DNA from: Steromphala cineraria
Lineage: Eukaryota > Mollusca > Gastropoda > Trochida > Trochidae
NCBI GenBank assembly: GCA_916613615.1
Contig: OU744721.1
Coordinates: forward strand, 69,631,060 to 69,695,059
Direction of reading: 5' to 3'
DNA length: 64,000 nt
Shown: positions 14,101-26,100 of the stretch, piece by piece
How the letters are laid out: each line of letters opens with the position of its first letter
Position numbering within the stretch: the first letter of the stretch is position 1
Translations under genes and position numbers: made by a program
The notes under the pieces: generated by a model
The model's input: the letters and a program-made list of their open reading frames with translations, nothing else
Database searches by the model: none
What the model was told of the DNA's origin: nothing

Positions 14101-17100
14101 GAACGCTTCCGTTTTTCATAAAAAACGTTCGGATAGTGAAACGTTCGGACTACTGAAACCAACCTAACAAGTTGGAGTTACTCCCTTTTGAATCTACAGA
14201 CAGACGAGAACGTATTTAGAATATCATTTACATTTGTACACAAAACAACTGGGATACATATATCAATAAAACAATAAAAGCACAAAACAAATTCTGGATA
14301 CATGCACACAACATGCCAAACATTCAATTTCCTCAATCAAGCTTGAAGAACCTGCCAGGTACAGATTTGGTACTCAGTGGCTTGAAGACCCATGCATAGT
14401 TATCAAAGTTTCTAAGTTCCTTTCGTCACCAACACACTCATGGTATGTAATGATGAAGTCCATGTATGCTCTCATGCTATCACACAATTTAGTACAATCA
14501 CAAAGTCAAGAAACACAAAGTGAGACATTTCAATTTTTTACAATCACAAACTACCGACACGCTCAACTCAAGAGTCAATCCACTGTCATTGAAGTTTACC
14601 GATCCGATCAGTGTATTGATCACTTATCCAAACCCTTTAGATGAACGGCTGGATTAATGAAGCAGAAATAGTTGTAATTAACTAAGCTAATTGGCGTTCG
14701 GATTCGGAGAATGAATCAACGGATTAATGAATCAACCTTTAATGAGTTTATATAGAGATTAGTTTGGTTACAGCCTGCTACTGTTCGGATACCGCGAGAT
14801 TCAGATTATCGGTGGACGGATTATTGAGGTCTGACTGTACACAAATTTGCACGAGTTTCGTAAAAAACAGATGACGCACTTCCGAGGGTAATAATTTCTT
14901 TATTACCGATTCTATTCCATTTTACCATCTTAGAAAAATCCAAGAAACGGGCTGCTTCCCTTGCGACGGCCGGCTACAGTGACGTCACGAACAATGATGT
15001 TATGACGTCACAGGCGAAAAAATACGGGAACTCGCGCTACAACAATCGTTGCTAGGCAAAAGTGATATGTGCACTAGTGCTCATATTGAAAATACGTCAC
15101 AACTTATTTTAAACCATATGGGTAATAAATTTCTCATAGTACCCTCAAAGACAAGTCTCATATTATAAGTTGTTTGCTTCTCACAAGGGTAATACGGTCT
15201 GATGTACCATCGTTGTAGAATGTTGCCTGAGCAGCAAGGCGAGGGCTGACATTTCTGCAAAGATGGTACATCAGACTGTATTACCCGAGGGAGAACCATA
15301 CAACGTATTTATCTTACCGTCATCACAGAAGAAAATATATCCATTTTAGTTTGACTGCCGTTAACGGATGAGCCATCACCGCATGAACGGCCTTGCCCCT
15401 AAATGTAAACAAAATGGCGTCGTCCAACCCGACTGCAATGTTATGAATCGTGTTACGTAAAACTATTACACTAAACATGCTGAAAAACTATTTGATTTTA
15501 ATCCTATAACATGTGCAAGTAAGGCAATGCAGAATTTGGTTCCAAACAAAACTTAGAATGACGAGAAAACAAATCTATAAATAATAATCACGAACACAGC
15601 TGATCGAACGTATGTAAACTCTGGACACCGCGTGCGTCATTTGGTAACGTCATCTTAACCCTATGCGACACCTCTTCTCGGAGAGGAGCTGTTGCTATGG
15701 CAGCGGGGTACATGAAATTTGTACACCGTGAGAGGTGAGACTCGCGGTGTACATAAGATAAAACGAGTCGATCGTCAGCCAATCAAAAACGAGTATTTTA
15801 CTGTAAGGTAAGATAAATCAACATGCTCACCTGTAGTGCTTCATCAAGAAGGAAGATGGCGTCGTTGATGAGTAAGTTGACAAATCGAAGGAAGAGAGGA
15901 GAGTCGGCATCCTCTATGTGTCTCTCTGCTTCTACTGCCAGCTCCTGCAATAGAGTTAGCTAATGATCTAAGAGTTCTCTCCCTTAGCATATGAAACCAT
16001 GCCTTTCAAACACAGGCGTAACGATCGTACCTTGAGAGAGGATGAAACACAGGTGTTTCTCCATTTAAGTAATAGTATGAGTCTGACAGCTGTGCTTTCA
16101 AAGAAGTAATAATACTGTGAATTTCATTCTTCAACCAATGATAGGTCTCCCTTTTTTCTTATTCATCAAAGTTATAAGCCCAATGATGAAATTGAAGAAG
16201 AAGTACTCTATAATCCAATCATCTCAACATTGAACATACATTTATTATTTTCAATTCAAAATCTATTCCTCAAGTTTACCTTGATAGCAACTTTGTGAAT
16301 GTTGATCTCCCAGATGTACTCAAGCACCTGGTACATAGGCCGCCTATAGTTGAACTTCTGCTCAAACTCCACACTCTGTCCCGTCATCTCGATACTGACA
16401 AACACATGCAGCAGTGTGCGCGAAAGCTGGGAGACGAGTGGATGCTTGACGTACAGCTGCTCTCGATGGAATCTGGGCAACAGTTATTCAAATAATATTC
16501 AACTACTTCAGACTAGAATGATTGATTTGGAAGTCAAAGTGAAAGTTTTCTAAGATAAACATAGCATAAACGTAAACATTCAATAAATTGGTTCATCAAA
16601 TAGTTTTCAACTACTAGAAAATTCATTGAATAGTTGATTTTGAGGGTCTTGGAAAATGTTTTCTTGTGATAAGATGGCGATAACGGAGAGTGTTTTTTTT
16701 TCTGAGAATAATGCCACTTCTACCATTTAATAATCTCTTGATCTTTTCAGAATTATCAAACACCTGAAATCAAGAGTTTTATAGGGTTTCTTGAACACTG
16801 TGACACCATCAAAATTATTACATGATAGTTTTTCAAGCTGTGAGGCCATAAACTGAAATGAAGAATCAATCAATTATACAGAAGGGTTCAAATCTGGTAT
16901 CTTAGCTGGTAAAATTTATTGTAGCAAAAAATGTTTATGTTTAATGCTAAAATTGTGAAATTTTGCCAAACTTCAAATTGACACAATTGTCTGATAATTT
17001 CCTCAATGTAGTAATGATCACCTTGAGAGGAGTCCGGAGTGTCCACTGTTCTTCTTGTCCGGCATGAGAGCGGCCAGGAGATCAGCCAGCTCTGCCCGGA

Positions 17101-20100
17101 GATGAGGGTTCTTCATCCGCTCGGGGCTCCCCATGAAGACCAGGATCAGTGTCATCAGGTGGTTCACTCTCTCTCCAGCTAACTGGGTACAGAGAATGTG
17201 GGTCACCCCTTCATTACATATCTCAGGATTTTTCCTCTTGTCCTTCCTAATTTCCAATTATATTATTTCATTGGTTTGTTAACAAACGGACATGACTGAA
17301 AATTTTCAAGCCAACCTTCTTATATTTTGTGGCCCTATAAGGTTATATCTAAACTCAAGTCTTGCCTCTTTAACACAATGTCAAAAATAAGGGTAAGTCT
17401 TAGGGCTATGAAGGTAAAACAAATAAGGCCCTGGAGGATGATAAATAAAGTTTCGTAGATGAAACCAAGGATGAATGTTTTGACCTTGAATACCTATTAT
17501 GCTATCATAATAAAATACATTTTTGTTCAATCTTTACACTTATAGATAATCATAATATTTTCTTAAAAACATGGATGACAATTGGAATTGACTAATGACT
17601 AAATAAGTAGTAAATCTTCTGTCAAGCGTAAAGGAATAACCAACAAATGAACAAAAAGCTTCACAATACCTGGAACATTTCCTCCTTAAACCTCTGACAG
17701 AAGAGCACATAGTCGGTGAGGTTGCCCATGATGAACTCGGGCACAGAGCTGAGAGAGGGGGGCACCTGTTCAGGGAGGGGGAATGTGACCGGCTGGAGAG
17801 AGGACGTGCCCTGGTGCACCGCTATCTGGACCAGCCAGGCTGCTGTTGCGAGGTGGAAGTTGTTGCACATCTCCATCAGCTTTGGTTCTGTTAGTGCTGC
17901 CTTCATGCTCAGGAACAGTGTCATACCTGTCCGTATAGGAGTTGGATCACATATTGAATGTTATCGTCATGAGTTGGGGAAACAATGAGTTTAAGGGAGC
18001 TTTGTGAAATACATGTCAAATAATTATAAAGAGTGTCAAATTTGTGTTGACTTATTCACTGTTTGACAATTGATGAATATAACTGATTGCTTTGAAAGTT
18101 TAAGAATTTCACTGCAAGGTTATGCTTGTTACAATACTGATTTAGATTAAATCAGCTTGAAAAATAGGCCTGTCTGACAACTTGTTACATGATTTCTTTG
18201 GAATTAAGATATGTTTTTCATTGTTTGACTTTGCTATGACAAGTAAAACAATTCACTTATATGATTTTCGGAAACAACTATTTTAAAAGTGCAAAATCAA
18301 GTAGTATATGGCCGATTCTAACATAATTATCGTGAAAATCACAACTCTTTTAAATTTTTTTATCAAATACTAGCATCAATCAACACCAGAACATAAAATG
18401 AGAAATCCCAATGTCTTACCTTTCTCCATCTGAGCTTTAACACTCCTGATTGGTTCCTGATCTTCATTAAGAGACTGGCCATGCATATCATTGTAAAGTC
18501 TCTGCACTCTGTGGAGGTCCTGGTTGAGTTTGAGGAACTTGTCGTGGACCATGTGGAAGCCTAGATGGAGACACTGCTGGGTGAGGAAGAAACACTCGGT
18601 GATGAAACTGTACACCGTCTCCTTGTCTGCCTCTACCTCACTCCCTTCCTCTATCTGCACTAGCTTCGTCTCTGTGTTCAGACCTGCAGGATTAAAAGAT
18701 TTATAGAAATCAATCATAATCTACTTACCATGAATAATGCAATGTATAAAAAAGATAGGAAACCTAGCTTTTCCTGAAAATTAATTTGTCAATTCCTGAG
18801 GAAAAAAGGAAGAATTTTTTTGAAAAGTTACCAATCCTGTCCAAAAAGTAACCAGTCCTGGCAAAAAGTAGCCAGTTTAAAGGGGCAGTAGCACGTTTTT
18901 AGAGGGAATATTATTAGTTGTTTGCTTCTCACGAGGGTAATACGGTCTGATGTACCATCTTTGTAGAAATGTTGCCCAAGCCGCAAGGCGAGGGCTGACA
19001 TTTCTGCAAAGATGGTGCATCAGACCGTATTACCCGAGGGAGAAGCATACAACGTATTTATCTTACCGTCATGACCGGAAAAATACATCAATTTTAGTTT
19101 GACTGTCATTAACGTATGACCCATCACCGTATTGACGGCCTTGACCCTTAATGTAAACAAAATGGCGTCAGCCAACCCGACTGAAATCTTATGAATCGTG
19201 TTACGTAAATCTACTCGGCTAAACATGCTTAAAAACCTTTTGCTTTTAATTCTATAGCATGTGTAAGTAATGTAATGCGGGATTTGTTTCGTAATAAAAC
19301 ATAGAATGACGAGAAAACAAATTTATAGTTATTAATCACGAAAACAGCTAATCGAACTTATGTGAACTTTGCACATTGCGTGCGTCATTTGGTAACATCA
19401 TCTTAACATTAAGCGACACCTCTTCTCTGAGAGGAGCTGTTGCTATGGCAGCGGGGTACATTGAAATTGTACACCGTGAGAAGTGAGACTCGAGGGGTAC
19501 ATAAGATAAAACGATTCGAAGATCAGCCAATCAAAACCGAGTATTTTACTGTAAGGTAAGATAAAAGGTGATGTCAGGAAAATGAAAGTTAATGGTTCCA
19601 ATTGAAAGACAATGTATTTAAACTAAATGGGGCAGTAATAATTCAAATATATAACGTAAAGTTTAGCCATGCGATTCCTTTTTCATACACAAAATGAATT
19701 AAAGGTGTTCACAAAAAATGGCCGCCAGTGGATTTTATGTGAATCTTCATACTTTGTCCTCTGACTATGGATGACTGGTGTGTGTAATGGGATTTTTGAC
19801 ACTGTCAAAATAATACATTTAGCATTAACTTACAATTATAAGTGAAAATTTTAAAATATAAAATTATCAAAAAACGTGCTACTGCCCCTTTAAGGACTGG
19901 CGGTCAGGCTATATTTTTAACACTACCACAATGGTCATGCTTGCTGAGATGTTAAGAGATTGATATCCCTTATTCAGATTGTGTTGTGATCAAACCTATG
20001 GGAAATTCTTTTTTATCAGATGACAGCTCATTGGTTGAAGGAACATTGAGAGAATGAACTCACAGCTTTCAAATTGCACCAATTTAATCTAAATATAGTC

Positions 20101-23100
20101 CCTTTAGTCAAGTCTTTCATTTTGAGAATTTTTTAAAACCACAATTTATTGTAATGTGTTAAAAATGTTAAATATAATTTGGTTCATATGTGTCTATATT
20201 TATCTTCCAATGCAAAGCCCAAAAACCCAGTTTTCGAACTGTCATTTTATGCCTTGCTGCAGACCTGAGTTTTCTGTGCTTGCTCTCTAGCTTACTATGA
20301 GAGAAAGCAATCGTCCAATCAGAGAGTAACTGGAGGTTGCCTGTTAGGACGCTGATATCAGCACAGAAAACTCAAAGGTCAGCAGCAAGAAATAAAGCTG
20401 ACAGTTCGGAAACTGGCGTTTCATGCTTGGCGTAGGAAGATAGTCTATATTAGGAAAATCCCTGAAAAATGTCACTGATACAAATTGTGTGAAAAACAAT
20501 GGTCGAGTTACAAAGAGTATAATTAAATACATATATCCAACCTTCTAAACATCATCTTGATCACAATAAACTAACTTTGATGACACAGATTTTATCAAGC
20601 CCAATATCTAAGTATTATATAAAAATATAATTTTGATGAAATCATACCGACCTGCAGAATGAAGTCCCCTTGTCCTGACCTCCTCTTCATTAGCAGCTAC
20701 AGCAGAAGTGTAGGATGGTTGGATCTTGAGCAGTTTGGGTGAGTCAGGGTTTGCAAATGGCTGACAGAGTTTGAGCATGACGTGACACAGGTTGAGACTG
20801 AAGCCTTCAGTGCAGTACATCTGACTGAATAGCTGAGGGATCTGGTTCGACCAAATCTTTGTTCTGCCTGGAGGAGATGAAAAATATATTCTGAATAATT
20901 CCGAGGAGAAATCTCAAGAATCAAATTAATCAACAAAAGCTTACATTCAAGGTTTTCAACCCCAGAGAACTTCACAAATATAAAAGATAATTTTACCATA
21001 TTGGTATCAACAATCATAAGAAATAAACCTCAGAGGATTGTGGCAATATAGACTCTAATGTGCAAACAGCTTGAACAAGATGAAGTCATAAGCTATTAGT
21101 TTTGTGTTGATTCTTTACATGACTATATTACAACATCCACTTTTATGAATTGATATACTGCTAGAATGCTTCTTCTTTCAATTATATTATCAGAAGGACT
21201 GTGGTAAAAAAAGACTCTCATAATGAGCGATAAACATTTATCTTGATTAATTCTTGGTATAAAAGAACACAAAGCCTACCAAGCTCAAAATAGCTAAGCA
21301 ACAATTTCATGGAAAGTCTATCTGAATTTGATATTCTACTATGCTTCTTCTTCCTGATGATATATCTGCCTATTTTGACACACATATATATTCATATATG
21401 TTATTATCTTATACCATCATACATATCATCTTTTCATTATTATTCCCCTGCCTGTATTGTTAGTATAAACTTGCCAAGCCAGATAGGGATGAAGGGTCTG
21501 ACAGCAAATTAGATTGTTATTGTCAAACATAAGACTATCTACAATTATGTCAGAAGCAATTGGTTTGTATTCTGAAAATATTAAAACCACAATATCACAA
21601 CAGCCACATTGTTGAACTCATCAACTGCTTCACTGTTTCTTGCTCCCAATTCTTGTTTCCACGTACCTGTGTTGGTCTGTATACACTTGCCGAGCCAGGT
21701 GAGGACGGAGTGTCGGAGAGCGGGGGAGAGTTTGATGAGAGACACCAACAACTGGTGCATGTGTTCACACACGTTGGACAGCGGCTGCAGCAAGATATAT
21801 ATACATCAATATGGATGAATATTAGATGTCATATCAACAAAAGCAAATTACTTCTTTCTCATATAAATAATTTGGGTTGTCAAATCTGGTTATAGGTTGG
21901 AGTTGACAAGAATTTGTTAAATTGAAATTGAAATTTGAACCATTTTGATCATTTTTTGGGGATCAATTTAGTGTGTAAATTTGTGACACAGAAGAAATAT
22001 GTACAAGTTGAACAAGTTGGACACAGAGACTATTTAACACAAGACATTGGCTACAACAAATGAATCATGCTGAAGAAATGTAAATATATCATCAATACAT
22101 TTCTCAAAATATCTTGAAATGATAGATATACAATGAAACATGGTAAAAATTTGGATTCAATTTCAGAACAAAGCAGAGAAATGTCAACTGAAGGATATTT
22201 TATGTCTGCTTCTACAAAGATGCTCATGTGACTTAACTCAAAGTTTACCATACTAAATTATTACCTGATAAAACACATGGTAATTCAGCTATCCAAGAAA
22301 AAACAACAATCAAGGATTACCTGCCAAATGTTGGCCTCTGTGATGTCATGTTCCTGTTTAGAGGTAGAAGCTGGGTTGTTGAAGAACTGGTACGGGCCTG
22401 TTTCAGACTTGGATATACAGCTGAGTGAGAGGGCCGCACCAATCAGTGACATTTCGTACGCGCGCCCATTCTTCCAGTCCCAGGGTGCATTGTATGCCAT
22501 GAATGCCTTCAAATATAACACATATCACAATATTTTGTCAGCAAAGCCAATCTCATTTTGTAACTTTAATAGATATTCTAAATAAGGTATAACAGAGTTT
22601 TCAAAACTTGAATATCATGAACAAAACCCACCTGCAAAAACATGCAACGTGGTGGAAAATAAAAATATCTTACACTGATAATTTACTGACTACCAAACAA
22701 CAGGTGGAGTTGCACTTCAATACAATTAAGCATTTCAACCATGATGTGTATGTATAAACCAGAAGCTACTTGGTTTACCTACTTCTCATTCTTTACAGAA
22801 TATTTGCATTACCTGAGTTACAACAAAACTTGGGACAAGACCGAAAATTTCTCAAGAGAACTAAAGCTGACTAACCCATGATAGATTTCAACCAAATTAA
22901 AACTATTCAACATAGCATGTCAGACACCTTTAGTCAATCAAACTGAATCAATGTTTCAACTACCGTTCAACAGATAGAAGTATTCTATTCACATGATGAG
23001 AGACAACAATACTATTATCACACTGAAAACAAAAGATATCATCTATATATTTGATGCAAGGTTGGAATTACACTTCAATACAATTTAGCATTTCAATCAT

Positions 23101-26100
23101 GGTGTGCTACATAATTATAAACAAGCATCTTCTTTAAAAGAGATAATTTTAAGGTTAACATTATTCTCATTCTTCAACAGAACATTTACCTTACCTAGGT
23201 GAGTAACAACAATCTTGGGGCTTCCCAACACCATGATAGATTTCAACCAACTTACCAAAACTATCAAACCTATCCTTTCAGACACCTTTAATCAATCAAA
23301 CTGAATTAATGTTTCAACTACCGACAGAATTAATCTATTCACATACATACCTCTCCCAGTGGTACTGTCTTTGTGAAGAAGTGCATGAATGAAATGAAGT
23401 AGAGAGTGTCTGCGTGTATGAGGGAGAGATCGTTAGTGAACTTGTGCTTGACGATGTCTAGGATGGGTTTGAAGACCTCCAGTAGAGACCCATCCTCTCT
23501 GTTTGTATGGATCTCTTCGCACACAGCTAGGAAGAAGCTCGCCGCAGTCTGGTTCAATCCACCTGAAATAAAATAAAATTTATTTCTTAACGAGATTTCA
23601 ATCATACAGCCATTTCAATAAATATCACATTTTCTCATAAAATATGATTTGATTGAACACGCTGTAAATTATCTTAAGGGGTTTTTGCTTATAACAAACA
23701 AACTTTTGACATACACTTTAAGATATTTTGGGAGATATAAAAGATGATACCAGTTTAGATAAATAAAGCCAAAGATACATAGTGCGATTAAGAAAATGTA
23801 TTACTATTCGTATATATTGTCAGAATACGATCGTGGTTGTCAATAATACAATTAATCATCAAATCTATATTTGTTTGCAAATAAATTTCACTGCAATACA
23901 ATTTTACTGTAATCAAAGAAATAAGACAAAGCTATTTAATCACATGATCTTAATCAGAGTGAGTAAAAGACTGAATATAAAAAAAATATTAAAAAAAATA
24001 TCATTGCACACTGACTTTATTCTTATACAAGAAGAGATCCCCACCAGCAAGAAACTCGAACTCCTCCTGGTGTATGTCCAGGAACTGCTGGTGGATCTGC
24101 TGTGTGGCGTATAGGTCAGGTTGCTGCAGACAGGTCCGGGCATTCATCAGGATCAGGTCCTCACACTCACTCAGTGTACTCCTCTCCTGGTAAAGAAACA
24201 AAGGTACAACAAGTGAAAATGTTGCCCTGGCCTCTGCAGCATACATGGTCCTGATATAGTTATTTTCTTGATGTTAGAGACTTACATGTACATTAATTTG
24301 GGTCAAATTTTTCTGTTTAGCCTTTTTAAGGAAACCTTTTTTTAAAAGTCACATATATGATTTTCTTATCTACTTTAAAAATATATTTTTAAAAGGAAAC
24401 ATAACTCATAAACAGAGGGAAAATCAATGATTGCTCACTTACTAACCATGAGCTTTACATGAATATTCTGTAGCTTCAAGATAAAGGAATAACTCTGTAG
24501 ACAGTTATCAATATTTATTACCATATGGTTGAAAATAAGTGGTGACATATTTTCAATATGAGCACTAGTGCACATATCACTTTTGCCTAGCAACATTGAT
24601 TGTTATAGTGCCAGTTCCTGCATTTTTTCACCTGTGACGTCATAACACCATGTTTGTGACGTCACGTTATGACTACCTGAGAGTGACTGCGCTGCTCACA
24701 GACACGGGAGTAACACTGGAAGAGGTATCGGAGGACGTCTCTCTCACACGCTGCTGCCGCTGCTTTAACATTGGGTGCTGACTGGGAAGAGACAACACTG
24801 GCTGCTGGGTCGTCCAACATGACTCGCTCAAACACTGCCTACAAGGTAGAATTTATGAATCGATTAATATTTGATGATGGGTCTGTAATGTAGGACCTTG
24901 TGAAAGATGATTAATCATGTAAATCTGCCAGCATGTTAGCTAAGATGTAAAGGCAGTTAGAGGATTTTTTGTAATGGTGGTTGTGTCCCTTTGAACAAAT
25001 AAAAAGTGGGTTCAGTAAAATTAACTTGTTTACTGAAATATAGTGCCCTGCCCTACCTTAGTAATAATTTAATCGTGTACATGAAAAGAAAGACTATATT
25101 TTGAACTCTTGGGAGGGGTGCACACTCTTGCACAACCCTCTTGCTCCGCCAATGAGATGTACAGTTTTATCTTAAAAAAAACTTAAAAGGAGTCAACAGG
25201 TTTAGATAGGGAATTCTTAGGATGTGCAGATAATTGCTGAAGCATTTTAGTGTCAAATAGAAGTTGCAAATTTTCCTGAAAATAGACGTATTTTGGTATG
25301 GACCACTGGCCTAATATAGATGTCACCAACTGTCTTACCTTTCTTCATTTCCCTTTTTTGATAAAATTGACAATTTTAAACTTTAATATTTTCATGACTC
25401 TACATTAAGAAAGTTACCTGTCTGAGGGAGTCTGAATCAAACCATGTCTGGCCAGGCAGAGATGACGACAGGTCCTCCAGATAGACACATCGAACTGGAC
25501 GCTTTGCATCTTGTCTGTTATCTGCAATTGTATGAGTGAGTGAGTGAATTCGAGATTAGGGCTTCTATCTGAGTCGTTAGCAGCAGGACAAATGCATGAT
25601 GTGCAAAACCTAAAGGCAAGTCTTACAAAAGAGCTAATTCAAAAACTAACTTTAAATACCAAAGGTAAATACCATATTTTGTAAAGATAGATAAAACCAG
25701 TGTTGTTCCTAGGTGATCAGCTAAGGGGGTCATTCTGGTCATTCGGAGCAATAGGACCCTTTGCAATGGCTAAGGTATCCTACTTCTTGAAATTCTAGGG
25801 GACACCGAGCCCAAAGGGTGGGCAAATTTACCAAGGACCCCCTCTAGGAACAACACTGATAAAACTGTTATTCATTGTTAATTTGTTTATTATTGATGAG
25901 AGCTTCAATAAGGCACATTCAGACATCAAATTACCTGCTTATCTAGAATAATAACATACCATTACTATGGTTTTACGAATCATAAGCATCTGGTAAAAGA
26001 GAAAATGTTCAATTTTTCCTAATTTATTACAGGATTTGCTAAAAAAAATATTCAACACCATTCAAACAAGTGTAAACGAATCTAAAGACTTTACCTTTGT

